Below, piece by piece: positions 20,972 through 30,029 of a stretch of 64,000 nucleotides of DNA. The notes under the pieces were generated by a model, which searched no databases, was not told where the DNA came from, and saw only the letters and a list, made by a program, of their open reading frames with translations. The stretch spans positions 2,315,001-2,379,000 of the forward strand of contig NZ_JAGGML010000001.1 of NCBI RefSeq assembly GCF_017875275.1, read 5' to 3'. Position 1 is the first letter of the stretch. Each line of letters begins with the position of its first letter. Made by a program: the position numbers and the translations under genes. The stretch comes from Xanthobacter flavus (GTDB lineage Bacteria; Pseudomonadota; Alphaproteobacteria; Rhizobiales; Xanthobacteraceae).

Positions 20972-21673
20972 TCAGCCCGGCGCGCCGGGCCTGGCCGCGG
21001 CCTGCGTGCCGGGGGAGGCGGTGGGCGCGGAGGGGGTGGCGGCGGGGTCCGCCGGCTTGGGCTTCGGCTTGGGCTTCGGCGCGGTGATGGAGCGCACCTG
21101 GGTGATCACCTCGTCGTGGAGGCGCGGCGACTTCTCGATGTTGAAGTGGTCGATGCCGCCGATGGAATTGAGGTTGCGGTTGACGATGTTGCCGCGGAAG
21201 CCCGCGCCGGCCGTCAGCCGCTTCCCGTAGCCGTTGTTGGACTGGTAGTAGTTGACGAAATAGCCGGAGGACGCGCCAACCTGCGTCACGCCCACCGGAT
21301 CGAACGTCACCACCAGCTTGGGCGGGGTGCCCAGCGCGGTCAGGCGCTCGGCCATCTCCACCGCCGCGTCGGCGCCCAGCGAATGGCCGACGATGATGAT
21401 GGGCGAATTGCCGGTGGCGCGGCTCTCGGCGGCGGCGGCATCGGCGAGCGAGGCCCACTGGCCGTATTCATGCACCGTCGCAGGGATGCCGCGGGCGTTC
21501 AGCTTCTTGGCGAGATCGTCCATCCCCAGCGAGAAGACGTTGGCGAGCCCCCTGAGAAGGTAGACGTGGCCGCGATTCTGCTGGGCCATCGCCGGCGGGG
21601 CGACGCAGAGGACGACGCAAAGGGCGGCGAACGCCGCGAACAGCGCCCGGACGAAGCGCAAGCCAACTTTCAT
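20972..21673 (-). CDS. Exported alpha/beta-hydrolase (lipase-like)
   Basis: A 233-residue exported protein. The signal peptide ends at PAMAQQ; the start at 21673 puts it at the N-terminus. The nucleophile elbow GHSLGAD is in IIIVGHSLGADAAVEMAERL (about residue 90-105), preceded by an oxyanion-side strand and followed by TFDPVGVTQVGASSGYFVNYYQSN and a late HF (GGIDHFNIEKSPRLHDEV) that can supply the catalytic His. The C-terminus is a Pro/Lys/Ala-rich tail with PKPKPKPKP. It is probably a periplasmic or secreted esterase/lipase; the substrate is unknown. Relatives are common as hypothetical proteins in Hyphomicrobiales. Confidence 0.72.
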   Translation of the reverse strand: MKVGLRFVRALFAAFAALCVVLCVAPPAMAQQNRGHVYLLRGLANVFSLGMDDLAKKLNARGIPATVHEYGQWASLADAAAAESRATGNSPIIIVGHSLGADAAVEMAERLTALGTPPKLVVTFDPVGVTQVGASSGYFVNYYQSNNGYGKRLTAGAGFRGNIVNRNLNSIGGIDHFNIEKSPRLHDEVITQVRSITAPKPKPKPKPADPAATPSAPTASPGTQAAARPGAPG

Positions 21674-21904
21674 TGTCTCACCGTTCCTGAAAAGTGACCG
21701 AGTACTGCCGACAAAACGTCGGCCGGGCAATACCGGATTGCTTATCCGGCACAGCGGGATGGCCGGGAAAGGCGTTTTTTCCCGCCCCGTGTCGCGCCTG
21801 CATCAACGTGCAAAATGCGAAAAAGTACAGCCACGCTTGATTTGGATCGGTTCATAGCTTCGCAGGAGTTGTATAAGATCGAGAGTGCGCTCCCTCAGGT
21901 CAGG

Positions 21905-22237
21905 ATGAGGACGACACCTTTGACACCCGTTTTCGCCTTCGATGGGGGCAATCCGCGCGGGCCGCGCGGGTTCGCCTTCGTGCCTACCGTGCCCGCGCTG
22001 GCGAACGCGCGGCCGGAGCCCAGCACGCCCCACCCCTCCCCGGCGCGACCGCCGGACGCCGGCGCGCGACAGGACCGGCCGCCGGGCGGAATCCTGCTTC
22101 TCGCCCTGATGTCCGGCCTGTCGGGCGCGGTCATGGGCCTCCTGTTCGGCGGCTACCTCACCGTCGCGCTCACCCTGTTCCTCGCTTTGCCCCTCGGTGT
22201 CGGCATCGGCATCTGGGCGATGCGCTTCTCCGACTAG
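21905..22237 (+). CDS. Small membrane protein of unknown function
   Basis: About 110 residues. The first 60 are Pro/Arg/Gly-rich and probably disordered; the last 45 form two hydrophobic helices (ILLLALMSGLSGAVMGLLF, LTVALTLFLALPLGVGIGIW). The frame extends upstream to an ATG at 21815, but that stretch is AT-rich, lacks a ribosome site and contains a possible promoter (GGTTCA-N17-TATAAG at 21849-21877), so the later ATG is preferred. No family recognised. Confidence 0.5.
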   Translation: MRTTPLTPVFAFDGGNPRGPRGFAFVPTVPALANARPEPSTPHPSPARPPDAGARQDRPPGGILLLALMSGLSGAVMGLLFGGYLTVALTLFLALPLGVGIGIWAMRFSD

Positions 22238-22286
22238 AGAACGATCCGATCTGCTTGCGATGCAATCAGATCGGCGCGTGCTCTAG
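22237..22286. repeat. Palindromic intergenic repeat, second type
   Basis: An imperfect palindrome bounded by AGAG/CTCT with a core CCGATCTG-N13-CAGATCGG (22246-22253, 22267-22274). From memory this sequence type recurs between genes in Hyphomicrobiales. It differs from the element at 11.75 kb. Confidence 0.6.
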
Positions 22287-22972
22287 GCCGCAGCCGGTCC
22301 GCCCACCAGCAGCACATGCAGGCTGCGCGGGCCGTGCGCACCAAGCAGCAGGGTCTGCTCGATGTCGGCGGAGCGCGACGGGCCGGTGATCCAGTTCACC
22401 GTGCGCGGCAGCACGCCGGCGCCGAAGCGGGCGCGAATGCGGTCCCACACCGTCTCGTAATCCCCCGCCACGTCAGCCGCGTCCACCACCACCAGATGAT
22501 GATCGGGCAGGAGGTTCAGCGTGGACGGATTGTCCGGGCCGGACAGCATGACCAGCGAGCCGGATTCCGCGACGCCGGCGAAGGCGTGGGAGAGGCCGGC
22601 GAGCTGGCGCCCGTCCGAGGCACCGATCCAGACGTCGAGCGCCGGGGCGCGCTCCCATGGCAGAGCGGCGAGGCGCGCGTCGGCGCCGCGCAGGATGGTC
22701 ATGGGCAGGTTGCGGGACCTCAGATAGGCGGCGATGGCCTCCGGCACCTCGGCCGTGGAGGGCAGATGATCGATGGTCGCCGCCGCGCCGATCACCATGT
22801 CGCGGAACAAGGCGAGGCGCCCGGCCTCCGGCAACTGCCCTCGCGCCGGAATGACACCTCGTGGATGAGAGGCGATCCGGTCGGCCACCGCCTGCCGACG
22901 CGGCGCCTCCTGCGACGTGACGCCGAGGGACGCCCGGATCGAGGCGAAGACGGTATCTCGGGAAGATGTCAT
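22283..22972 (-). CDS. lutC: Lactate utilization protein C (LUD domain)
   Basis: A 229-residue LUD-domain protein. Seen are FRDMVIGAAATIDHLPS, DVWIGASDGRQLAGLSHAFAGVAESGSLVMLSGPDNPSTLNLLPDHHLVVVD and the end HGPRSLHVLLVGG. LutC is one of three parts of the LutABC L-lactate oxidation complex. The start at 22972 overlaps the lutB stop by 4 nt. Confidence 0.92.
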   Translation of the reverse strand: MTSSRDTVFASIRASLGVTSQEAPRRQAVADRIASHPRGVIPARGQLPEAGRLALFRDMVIGAAATIDHLPSTAEVPEAIAAYLRSRNLPMTILRGADARLAALPWERAPALDVWIGASDGRQLAGLSHAFAGVAESGSLVMLSGPDNPSTLNLLPDHHLVVVDAADVAGDYETVWDRIRARFGAGVLPRTVNWITGPSRSADIEQTLLLGAHGPRSLHVLLVGGPAAA

Positions 22973-24426
22973 CGGCCGGCTCCCTGCGTCCGCGCCGCGC
23001 GCCGCCCGGCCTGCCGGGCACGCCATTGGGCCTGGAAGGTTCCGCCCTGCGGCGCCGGGAAATCGCGGTGCTGCGTCCACCCGCCGGCGAGCGGCAGGGA
23101 GGCGAAGCGCCCCTTTGTGCGTCCCAACAGCGAGAGCGCGCCCATGGCGAGGCGCGTCGCCGGCCGGTAGAGCCAGCCGCGCCGGGCGAAGAAGCCCCAC
23201 ACGGAAAGGCCGAAGCGCTGGGTGGCCGGGGTCAGGTGGCGCTCGAATTCCTTCTCCCGCCAGTGCCGCATCAGCTTGGGCAGGGGGATGCGCATGGGGC
23301 ACACCTCCTCGCAGCGGCCGCAGAAGGTGGAGGCATTGGGCAAATTGCGCCCCTTCTCGATGCCGATCAGCGCCGGGGTGAGCACCGAGCCGATGGGGCC
23401 GGGATAGACCCAGCCATACGCATGCCCGCCCACCGCGTGATAGACCGGGCAATGGTTCATGCAGGCGCCGCAGCGGATGCAGCGCAGCACCTCGCGCAAT
23501 TGCCCGCCCAGCATGGCGGAGCGGCCATTGTCGAGGATCACCACGTGATATTCCCCCGGCCCGTCCGGATCGCCGGGGCGGCGGGGGCCGGTGGAGAAGG
23601 TGGTGTAGACGCTCATGTCCTGCCCGGTGGCCGAGCGGGCCAGCACGCGCAGGATCTGGCTCACGTCCTCCAGCGTCGGCACCAGCTTTTCCAGCGAGGC
23701 GAGCACGATATGCGCCTTGGGCAGGGTCTGGGTGAGGTCCCCATTGCCCTCGTTGGTGACGATGATGGACGTGCCCGTTTCCGCCACCAGGAAATTGGCG
23801 CCGGTGATGCCCACGTCCGCCGCGAGGAATTTCTGGCGCAGTTCGCCCCGCGCCTCGGCGAGCAGCGCGGTGGGCTCGGAGAGGTCGCGCTCCGGCGGCA
23901 GGTGGGCGTGGACGCGGCGGAAGTCGGCTTCCACCTGATCCTTGTTGAGGTGGATGGCCGGCGCGATGATGTGGGAGGGCGCCTCGCCGCGGATCTGGAT
24001 GAGATATTCGCCGAGATCCGTCTCCACCGGCTGGATGCCAGCGGCGGCCAGATGGTCGTTGAGGCCGATCTCTTCCGAGATCATGCTCTTGCCCTTGGTC
24101 ACGGTCTTCGCGCCGAGGCGCTTGCAGATGTCGGTGACGATGGCCCGCGCGTCCGCCGCATCCACAGCGAAATGCACATGGCCGCCGGCCTCCTTCGCCT
24201 TGGCCTCGAACCGCTCAAGATAAAGGTCGAGGTGTGCCAGCGTGTGGTTCTTGATGTCGCGCGCGGAATCCCTGAGCGCGTCGAACTCGGGCAGCTTCTC
24301 GGCCGCCACCGCGCGCTTGCCGATGAAGCCGGGACCGACCTTGGAGAGCGCGCCCTGCAGCGGAAGGTCCGCCAGAGCCGCCTTCGCATTGGCCTTGAAG
24401 CGGGGGGTGGTGATCTCGACGCTCAT
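22969..24426 (-). CDS. lutB: Lactate utilization iron-sulfur protein LutB
   Basis: A 485-residue protein: an N-terminal LUD domain (EKLPEFDALRDSARDIKNHTLAHLD, GKSMISEEIGLNDHL, VAETGTSIIVTNEGNGDLTQTLP), then two 4Fe-4S motifs (CIRCGACMNHCPVYHAVGG and CGRCEEVCPMRIPL, residues about 310-375), then a LutB C-terminal segment. It forms the LutABC complex. It overlaps its neighbours by 4 nt on both sides, showing tight coupling lutA-lutB-lutC. Confidence 0.94.
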   Translation of the reverse strand: MSVEITTPRFKANAKAALADLPLQGALSKVGPGFIGKRAVAAEKLPEFDALRDSARDIKNHTLAHLDLYLERFEAKAKEAGGHVHFAVDAADARAIVTDICKRLGAKTVTKGKSMISEEIGLNDHLAAAGIQPVETDLGEYLIQIRGEAPSHIIAPAIHLNKDQVEADFRRVHAHLPPERDLSEPTALLAEARGELRQKFLAADVGITGANFLVAETGTSIIVTNEGNGDLTQTLPKAHIVLASLEKLVPTLEDVSQILRVLARSATGQDMSVYTTFSTGPRRPGDPDGPGEYHVVILDNGRSAMLGGQLREVLRCIRCGACMNHCPVYHAVGGHAYGWVYPGPIGSVLTPALIGIEKGRNLPNASTFCGRCEEVCPMRIPLPKLMRHWREKEFERHLTPATQRFGLSVWGFFARRGWLYRPATRLAMGALSLLGRTKGRFASLPLAGGWTQHRDFPAPQGGTFQAQWRARQAGRRAARTQGAGR

Positions 24427-25223
24427 CGCTTCGCCCCCTTTTCAGCGGGTTCGCCGATGGCGGGTTCATCCCCCATGCCGGCGAGCACCTCGGCCACATG
24501 GAGCGCGCGCACCGGACGCCCCTCGCGCTGGAGCTTGCCGGCCATGTTCATGAGGCAGCCGAGATCGCCCGCCAGCAGCGTGCTGGCGCCGGTGGCGGCG
24601 ATGTTGGCGGCCTTCTTCTCCACGATGGCGTTGGAGACGTCGGGATACTTCACGCAGAAGGTGCCGCCGAAGCCGCAGCAGGTGTCGGCGTCCTTCATCT
24701 CCTCCAGCTCAAGCCCCTCCACCGAGGCGAGGAGCCGGCGCGGCTGGTCCTTCACCCCCAGCTCGCGCAGGCCCGAGCAGCTGTCGTGATAGGTGACGGT
24801 GCCGGGATAGGTGGCATCCACCGCACTCACGCCGCGCACGTCCACGAGGAAGGACGTCAGCTCGAACACCTTGGCGCAGAAGCGCTCCACCCGCCCGGCC
24901 CAGTCCGGCTCGCCGGCGAACAGCTCGGGATAATGGGTCTTGATCATCCCGGCGCAGGAGCCGGAGGGGGCGACGACGTAATCAAAGGACTCGAACGCCG
25001 CGATCATCTGTTCCGCCAGCGCGCGGGTGGTGGCGCGGTCGCCGGAATTGAAGGCGGGCTGGCCACAGCAGGTCTGGGGCGGCACGTCCACCTCGCAGCC
25101 GGCGTCTTCCAGCAGCTTGGCGGCGGCGAAGCCCACCGAGGGGCGGATGGTATCCACGAGGCAGGTGGAGAACAGGCCCACCCGTGGAGGGCGCGCCGCA
25201 TCGGGCGGAAAGTGCGCGGTCAT
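24423..25223 (-). CDS. lutA: Lactate utilization protein LutA (CCG domains)
   Basis: A 266-residue protein with two cysteine-rich CCG domains: GLFSTCLVDTIRPSVG with TCCGQPAFNSG, and YHDSCSGLREL with CCGFGGTFCVKYPDVS. This matches LutA/GlcF-like subunits of L-lactate oxidation. It is first gene of lutABC. No lutR (GntR) or lutP permease gene is adjacent. Confidence 0.93.
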   Translation of the reverse strand: MTAHFPPDAARPPRVGLFSTCLVDTIRPSVGFAAAKLLEDAGCEVDVPPQTCCGQPAFNSGDRATTRALAEQMIAAFESFDYVVAPSGSCAGMIKTHYPELFAGEPDWAGRVERFCAKVFELTSFLVDVRGVSAVDATYPGTVTYHDSCSGLRELGVKDQPRRLLASVEGLELEEMKDADTCCGFGGTFCVKYPDVSNAIVEKKAANIAATGASTLLAGDLGCLMNMAGKLQREGRPVRALHVAEVLAGMGDEPAIGEPAEKGAKR

Positions 25224-25342
25224 GATGCCCCGTGCGTTGGATCGGGCGTGAAACGCCCGCCGCTGATTGGAACGGCTCTATAGCACTGCACCCCGGCACG
25301 GCGAAATGACGGGCGGGGCCGCAGGCCCGTGAGCGATCCCCC

Positions 25343-25894
25343 TCACCTGATATCGATGACCGCCCCCGGCCTGAGCCGCGCCAGCAGGCGCTTCATGTCT
25401 CCGCGCCTCAGCGCGACGCAGCCCTCTGTGGGCCTGAAGCCCGGCCGGGCGAGATGCACGAACACCGCCGAGCCGCGCCCGGCGATGCGGGGACGCTGGT
25501 TGTGATCGATCACCAGCACCAGATCGTAGAGCGCATCGTCGCGCCACATGGTCTCGTGGGACACGTTGCGCGCCCCGCCGAGCGGAAGCGTGACCGGGTG
25601 GTTGTAGCGCCGGTCCGCCCGGTCGTCGCACCAGCCGTCATCCGGGCGGATGGGGCGGGCGGCAAGGCGCGTCACCGGGCGCGGGCCGTGGTCGGGCCGG
25701 TAGAGCAACGCGAGGATTCGCCAGCGGCCGGCGGGGGTGCGCCCGTCGCCCTCGGCCTTGTCGAAGCCAATGCCGGAGCGCCCCAGCGCCACCGGAATAT
25801 TGAGCCCGCCCGCCCGCAATATCCCCAGATGTCGCGTGCCGGGGCGGCGGCGGACGGCGATGCGGGAGATGCCCACAGGATTAGCCTGCTTCAT
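25343..25894 (-). CDS. L,D-transpeptidase (YkuD) family protein
   Basis: A 183-residue protein with a YkuD catalytic domain: LRAGGLNIPVALGRSGIG, EGDGRTPAGRW, LVIDHN and the active-site stretch FVHLARPGFRPTEGCVAL containing the His and the nucleophilic Cys. These enzymes cross-link peptidoglycan or tether lipoproteins to it. No clear signal peptide is seen, but some family members of this short type lack an obvious one. It is divergent from the response regulator gene across 110 bp. Confidence 0.85.
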   Translation of the reverse strand: MKQANPVGISRIAVRRRPGTRHLGILRAGGLNIPVALGRSGIGFDKAEGDGRTPAGRWRILALLYRPDHGPRPVTRLAARPIRPDDGWCDDRADRRYNHPVTLPLGGARNVSHETMWRDDALYDLVLVIDHNQRPRIAGRGSAVFVHLARPGFRPTEGCVALRRGDMKRLLARLRPGAVIDIR

Positions 25895-26004
25895 AACTTA
25901 GTGTGATACCTCTCCACAGCCGTCCCCGGATGGAAATTTGCGCAGAGCCATGTCCATGCTCTACTTGCGCGATTCGCGCGTCCGCAAGGGCGCAGGAGGA
26001 ATTG

Positions 26005-26691
26005 ATGCCCAATGCGTGGAAAATCCTGGTGGTCGAGGACGACCCGGAGCTGCGCGATGCGCTGATCGAGCAGCTCGCGCTCCAGGACGAATTCGAACCC
26101 GTGGGCGCGGACACCGCCGGCGGCGCCGTCGAGCAGGCGAAGAACGGGGCCATCGACCTCGTCATCATGGACGTGGGCCTGCCCGACATGGACGGGCGCG
26201 ACGCCGTGCGCCAGATGCGCCGCAACGGCTTCAAGGCGCCCATCCTGATGCTGACCGGCCACGACACCGACAGCGACACCATCATGGGGCTCGAGGCCGG
26301 CGCCAACGATTACATCGTGAAGCCGTTCCGCTTCGCGGTGCTGCTCGCCCGCCTGCGTGCCCAGATGCGCTCGCACGAAGCGAGCGAGGATGCGGTGTTC
26401 GCCATCGGTCCCTATTCCTTCCGGCCGGGGGCCAAGCTCCTCCTCACCGAGCGCGGCTCCAAGATCCGCCTCACCGAGAAGGAGACGGCCATCCTGCGCT
26501 ATCTCTACCGCGCCGGGAAAAACCCGGTGCCGCGCGAGACGCTGCTGCAGGAGGTGTGGGGCTATAATTCCGGCGTCACCACGCATACTCTGGAAACCCA
26601 CATCTACCGCCTGCGCCAGAAGATCGAGCCCGATCCCTCCAATCCCACCCTTCTTGCGACCCAGGCCGGGGGCTACAAGCTCGTGCCCTGA
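26005..26691 (+). CDS. OmpR family response regulator
   Basis: A 228-residue two-component regulator. The receiver domain (residues 1-118) has acidic pocket VVEDDPE, the phospho-acceptor Asp in LVIMDVGLPDMDG near residue 55, Thr in MLTGHD and Lys in VKPF. The C-terminal winged-helix domain has KIRLTEKETAILRYLYRAG, LLQEVWGYNSGVTTHTLETHIYRLRQKI and TQAGGYKLV. The start at 26005 has a strong AGGAGGA site. No kinase gene is adjacent; a cyclic-nucleotide-binding protein gene follows 47 bp later. Confidence 0.92.
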   Translation: MPNAWKILVVEDDPELRDALIEQLALQDEFEPVGADTAGGAVEQAKNGAIDLVIMDVGLPDMDGRDAVRQMRRNGFKAPILMLTGHDTDSDTIMGLEAGANDYIVKPFRFAVLLARLRAQMRSHEASEDAVFAIGPYSFRPGAKLLLTERGSKIRLTEKETAILRYLYRAGKNPVPRETLLQEVWGYNSGVTTHTLETHIYRLRQKIEPDPSNPTLLATQAGGYKLVP

Positions 26692-26738
26692 CGGCCTGGC
26701 CTGACCATCATGCACAGCCATTTGAGGAAACGCCGTCC

Positions 26739-27218
26739 GTGAGCATCGACAGGGACATCGCGCTGCTCCGGGGGGTCGCCACCTTCGACCTGCTCAGCGA
26801 CGGCGCCGTGCGCATGCTCGCCTCGGGTGCCGAGGAGGTGCGGCTCGCCGAAGGCGACGTGCTGTTCCGCGCCAAGGAGACCTCCAACGGCGCCTATGTG
26901 GTGGTGTCCGGCCGGCTGAAGATGATGGACGAGCGCATCCCCGACGCCCCGCGCCTGCTGAAGGAAGTCACCGCCGGCGCCCTCGTCGGCGAGACCGCCC
27001 TCATCATCGCCACCCCGCGCCCGGCCACCGCCGTGGCCGGCGAGGAGACGGTGCTGATCCGCCTGCCGCAGGAGGTGTTCACGCGCGTGCTGGAGCGCTA
27101 TCCCGAGGTCACCGCCAAGTTCCGCCGCGCCATCGCCCGCCGGCTGGAAGGCACGCTGCGCGCCCTCGACGGCGTGCGGGTGAAGCTGGAAGAGCACCGC
27201 CAGCGCCGCCGGCGCTGA
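26739..27218 (+). CDS. Cyclic nucleotide-binding domain protein without DNA-binding domain
   Basis: A 159-residue protein starting at GTG. Residues 10-125 form a Crp-type cNMP-binding beta-roll (ATFDLLSDGAVRMLASGAEEVRLAEGDVLF, GAYVVVSGRLKMM, GALVGETALI with PRPATAVAGEETVLIRLPQEVF). A helical, Arg-rich tail ends the protein; there is no helix-turn-helix. It may be a ligand-sensing partner of the response regulator upstream. Whether it binds cAMP, cGMP or nothing cannot be judged. Confidence 0.8.
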   Translation: MSIDRDIALLRGVATFDLLSDGAVRMLASGAEEVRLAEGDVLFRAKETSNGAYVVVSGRLKMMDERIPDAPRLLKEVTAGALVGETALIIATPRPATAVAGEETVLIRLPQEVFTRVLERYPEVTAKFRRAIARRLEGTLRALDGVRVKLEEHRQRRRR

Positions 27219-27242
27219 GCGATTGCCGCTGCGGCCTGCGCC

Positions 27243-28514
27243 TCACGCCGCAGCTGAGGCGCCGGGCCGGATGCGGGCGGCAAGGCGCGCCATCGCCGTG
27301 AGGGCTTCGGCGGAGAGGGCATCCATGGCCATGTAGGCGTCAATGGCACCGCCCATGTCGCCGCAGGCGGTGCCGGCGACGACCTGCTCGCCGCAGCCGG
27401 CGAGCTGCCGCCCAAGCCCCGCCAGCTGGGCCAGAACCGCCGGATCCTTCACATCCGCCGCGTGGATGCCGGCGAAGCCGCTGCCGAAGGGCGCGTTGCG
27501 CACCTGGAATGTCCGCGGATCGGCCCGCGTCACCCCGGCCAGGCACTCGGCGAGGCCGCGCTTCCACGCCATGTGGTCCGACTTCAGGCGACAGACCGCG
27601 GCGGCCGCGCCCGCCCCGGACGCGGCGCGGGAGATGAGGTCGCCGGCGATGGCGTCGGCACGGTCGAGAAGGCCGGCGGCGGTGGCGGAATCGGTCTCGT
27701 TCTGGTTGGCGAGCCGGGCGATCTCCCCCAGCCGGTCGGCGAGATCGCGCAGCGCCGCGCGCCGCTCGCCGAGCATCACGGCGATGCGGCCCACCCCGTC
27801 GGTGGAGGCGCTGACACGGGTCTCGATGCCGTCCATGTCGGTCATCACCGATTCGACGATGGCACGGCCATCCTCCACCCGCGTGGCGCCGGCGCCCATG
27901 GCCTCCATCATGTCCTTGACCACCTCCGACAAGGCCTGGAGCTGATCGCGGATGAGGTCGGTGGTGCGCGAGGCCTCCTCGGACAGGGCCTTCACCTCGG
28001 CCGCGACGACCGCGAACCCGCGCCCGGCCTCGCCCGCCCGCGCCGCCTCGATGGTTGCGTTCAGCGCGAGCAGCTTGGTCTGCCGCGAGATGGAGCCGAT
28101 GGACGTGGCGAAGCCGCCGATGGAGCGCGTCGCGGCATTCAATTGGGCGAGCCGCGCCTCCAGCTCGCCGAAGGCTTCCGCGATGCCGGTCATCGCCTGC
28201 CCGGCGGTGCGCGTCTTGGCGGTGCCGGAGGTGACGAGCCGCAGGGCATCCCCGGCCGTCGTTCCCGCATCGGCGCCGAGCTGGGCGATGGTCTCGATGG
28301 TGGCGGAGATCTGCGCCACCGCGGAGGAAGCGGAGGTGGTCTCGCCGGCCAGCTTGCGCGCATTGCCGTTGGACCAGGCCATCAGGCACAGGATCTCGTT
28401 GAGACTGGCCGAAATGTCCACGGCCGGGCCGAGCGTGGCCACGTCGCCCTCAAGATCGCCTTGCGGGTTCGCGGATGATGGGGAAGGCGTCCGGGCCGTG
28501 CTGGATGTCGCCAT
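27243..28514 (-). CDS. Soluble methyl-accepting chemotaxis protein with CZB-like tail
   Basis: A 423-residue chemoreceptor with no membrane segment, so probably cytosolic. The signalling hairpin tip is [20 protein letters not shown] followed by [18 protein letters not shown] (about residues 145-185), flanked by long helices. The C-terminal about 120 residues resemble a CZB (chemoreceptor zinc-binding) domain: [12 protein letters not shown] carries the first His. However, the usual CxFGxW is replaced by NAPFGSGF, and later His ligands are not evident, so zinc binding may be lost. The start at 28514 has AGGAAG. It converges on the cyclic-nucleotide-binding gene with 24 bp between stops. No other chemotaxis genes are nearby. 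Confidence 0.82.
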   Translation of the reverse strand: MATSSTARTPSPSSANPQGDLEGDVATLGPAVDISASLNEILCLMAWSNGNARKLAGETTSASSAVAQISATIETIAQLGADAGTTAGDALRLVTSGTAKTRTAGQAMTGIAEAFGELEARLAQLNAATRSIGGFATSIGSISRQTKLLALNATIEAARAGEAGRGFAVVAAEVKALSEEASRTTDLIRDQLQALSEVVKDMMEAMGAGATRVEDGRAIVESVMTDMDGIETRVSASTDGVGRIAVMLGERRAALRDLADRLGEIARLANQNETDSATAAGLLDRADAIAGDLISRAASGAGAAAAVCRLKSDHMAWKRGLAECLAGVTRADPRTFQVRNAPFGSGFAGIHAADVKDPAVLAQLAGLGRQLAGCGEQVVAGTACGDMGGAIDAYMAMDALSAEALTAMARLAARIRPGASAAA

Positions 28515-28641
28515 GGGTGACTTGCTTCCTCCGGGTGCCCACTTGTGGAGGCGCGCAGGCGCTCCACCGCTCGTGTCGAGCGAGCGGGGACTTTTTCCCA
28601 GGATGGCCGCCGAGGCTTGCGCGAGCCTTTGGGCAAAAGCT

Positions 28642-29901
28642 CTAGTAGAGCCCCGCCAGGAACGGGCCGAGCACGGCCAGCACCACCACCACGACCAGCG
28701 GCGGCACCTTCCACACGGTGAGCAGCAGGAAGCCGGTGACGGCGGCGGCGAAATCCAGCGGCCGCAGCACGGCGCCGGTGAAGACCGGGGTGTAGAGCGC
28801 GGCGCCGAGGATGCCCACCACCGCCGCATTGGCACCCCGCATGGCGGCCTGCGCCAGCGGCAGCCCGCGCAGCGTGCTCCAGAAGGGCAGCGTGCCCGTC
28901 ACCAGAAGCAGGCCGGGCAGGAACACCGCCACCAGCGCCACCGCCGCGCCCGTCACCCCGCCGGCGGGCGGGGCCATCACCGCGCCGAGCCAGGCGGCGA
29001 AGGTGAAGAGCGGGCCGGGCACCGCCTGGGCAAGGCCATAGCCGGCGAGGAACTGGCCGGGCAGCACCCAGCCGGTGGTGACGACCTCCGCCTGCAGCAG
29101 CGGCAGCACCACATGGCCGCCGCCGAACACCAGCGCGCCGGAGCGGTAGAAGGACTCGAACACGCCGATATAGGGCGATGCGGCCTTGAAGACCGGCGGC
29201 AGCACCAGCAGCACGGCGAAGGCCGCGAGCAGGATGGCGCCCGTGCGCCGCTTGAGCGGCACCGGCAGATGGCCGGGGGCGGGCGTCGCGGCTGGGCTCC
29301 CGGCCTGCGCGCCCGCGTCCCGGCACAGGAACAGCCCGGCGATGGCGCCCATGGCGATGGCCGCCACCTGTCCGAAGCTGCCCGCCGCCAGCGTGACCAT
29401 GACGATGGCGCCGAGCGCGATGCCGGCGCGCTCCTGGTCCGGGGTCAGCGTCCGCGCCATGCCCCACACCGCCTGCGCCACCACGGCCACGGCGACGAGC
29501 TTGAGCCCGTGCAGGACGCCGCCGATGACGCCGCCGGTGAGGGCGTTGATTCCCGTGTAGGAGGAGAGCAGCGCGAGGGCGGCGAGCAGGAGCGCCGAGG
29601 GCAGCGTGAAGCCGGCCCAGGCCGCGAGCCCGCCGAGGAAGCCGCCGCCCCGGATGATGCCGAGGGCGAAGCCGACCTGGCTGGAGGCCGGGCCGGGCAG
29701 GAACTGACAGAGCGCCACAAGGTCGGCATAGCCGGCGTCGTCGATCCAGCGGCGGCGCTCCACCAGCTCGGCGCGGAAATAGCCGAGATGGGCGATGGGC
29801 CCGCCGAAGGAGATGAGCCCGAGCTTCAGGAAGGCGCGGAACACCTCGCCGGGAGAGCCCACCGAACGGCCTTCCGGCGTCTCGACCGCTTCATCTGCCA
29901 T
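28642..29901 (-). CDS. chrA: Chromate transporter ChrA, two-domain type
   Basis: A 419-residue inner-membrane protein made of two homologous CHR halves. The first has [23 protein letters not shown] and [17 protein letters not shown]. The second has [16 protein letters not shown] and [23 protein letters not shown]. Long-chain ChrA proteins export chromate. The gene is on its own, between the chemoreceptor and dctA, both on the same strand, with a terminator upstream. Confidence 0.92.
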   Translation of the reverse strand: MADEAVETPEGRSVGSPGEVFRAFLKLGLISFGGPIAHLGYFRAELVERRRWIDDAGYADLVALCQFLPGPASSQVGFALGIIRGGGFLGGLAAWAGFTLPSALLLAALALLSSYTGINALTGGVIGGVLHGLKLVAVAVVAQAVWGMARTLTPDQERAGIALGAIVMVTLAAGSFGQVAAIAMGAIAGLFLCRDAGAQAGSPAATPAPGHLPVPLKRRTGAILLAAFAVLLVLPPVFKAASPYIGVFESFYRSGALVFGGGHVVLPLLQAEVVTTGWVLPGQFLAGYGLAQAVPGPLFTFAAWLGAVMAPPAGGVTGAAVALVAVFLPGLLLVTGTLPFWSTLRGLPLAQAAMRGANAAVVGILGAALYTPVFTGAVLRPLDFAAAVTGFLLLTVWKVPPLVVVVVLAVLGPFLAGLY

Positions 29902-29969
29902 GGTCAGCTCCCGCTCCAGAGGGTCTGGATGTCATCGCCGCCTTGGCCGGTCAAGCGCGGCGCGGCAAA

Positions 29970-29998
29970 CAAAAAAGCCCGCCTCCGTGGAGGCGGGC
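29970..29998 (-). terminator. Rho-independent terminator of dctA
   Basis: On the minus strand a 9-bp stem GCCCGCCTC / GAGGCGGGC with a 4-nt loop is followed by TTTTTT, 32 nt past the dctA stop. Confidence 0.88.
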
Positions 29999-30029
29999 AG
30001 CTGGGGAGGACTGATGTCGCGCGGTGACC

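Noticed and set aside
21815-21904. N-terminal extension of the small membrane protein to the ATG at 21815
   Set aside because: AT-rich, no ribosome site, and contains a possible -35/-10 pair; the later start is more likely, though not proven.
22283-23452. A long lutC-containing frame suggesting a fusion or frameshift with lutB
   Set aside because: The extra N-terminal part is simply an alternative frame of lutB; lutC starts normally at 22972 with a 4-nt overlap.
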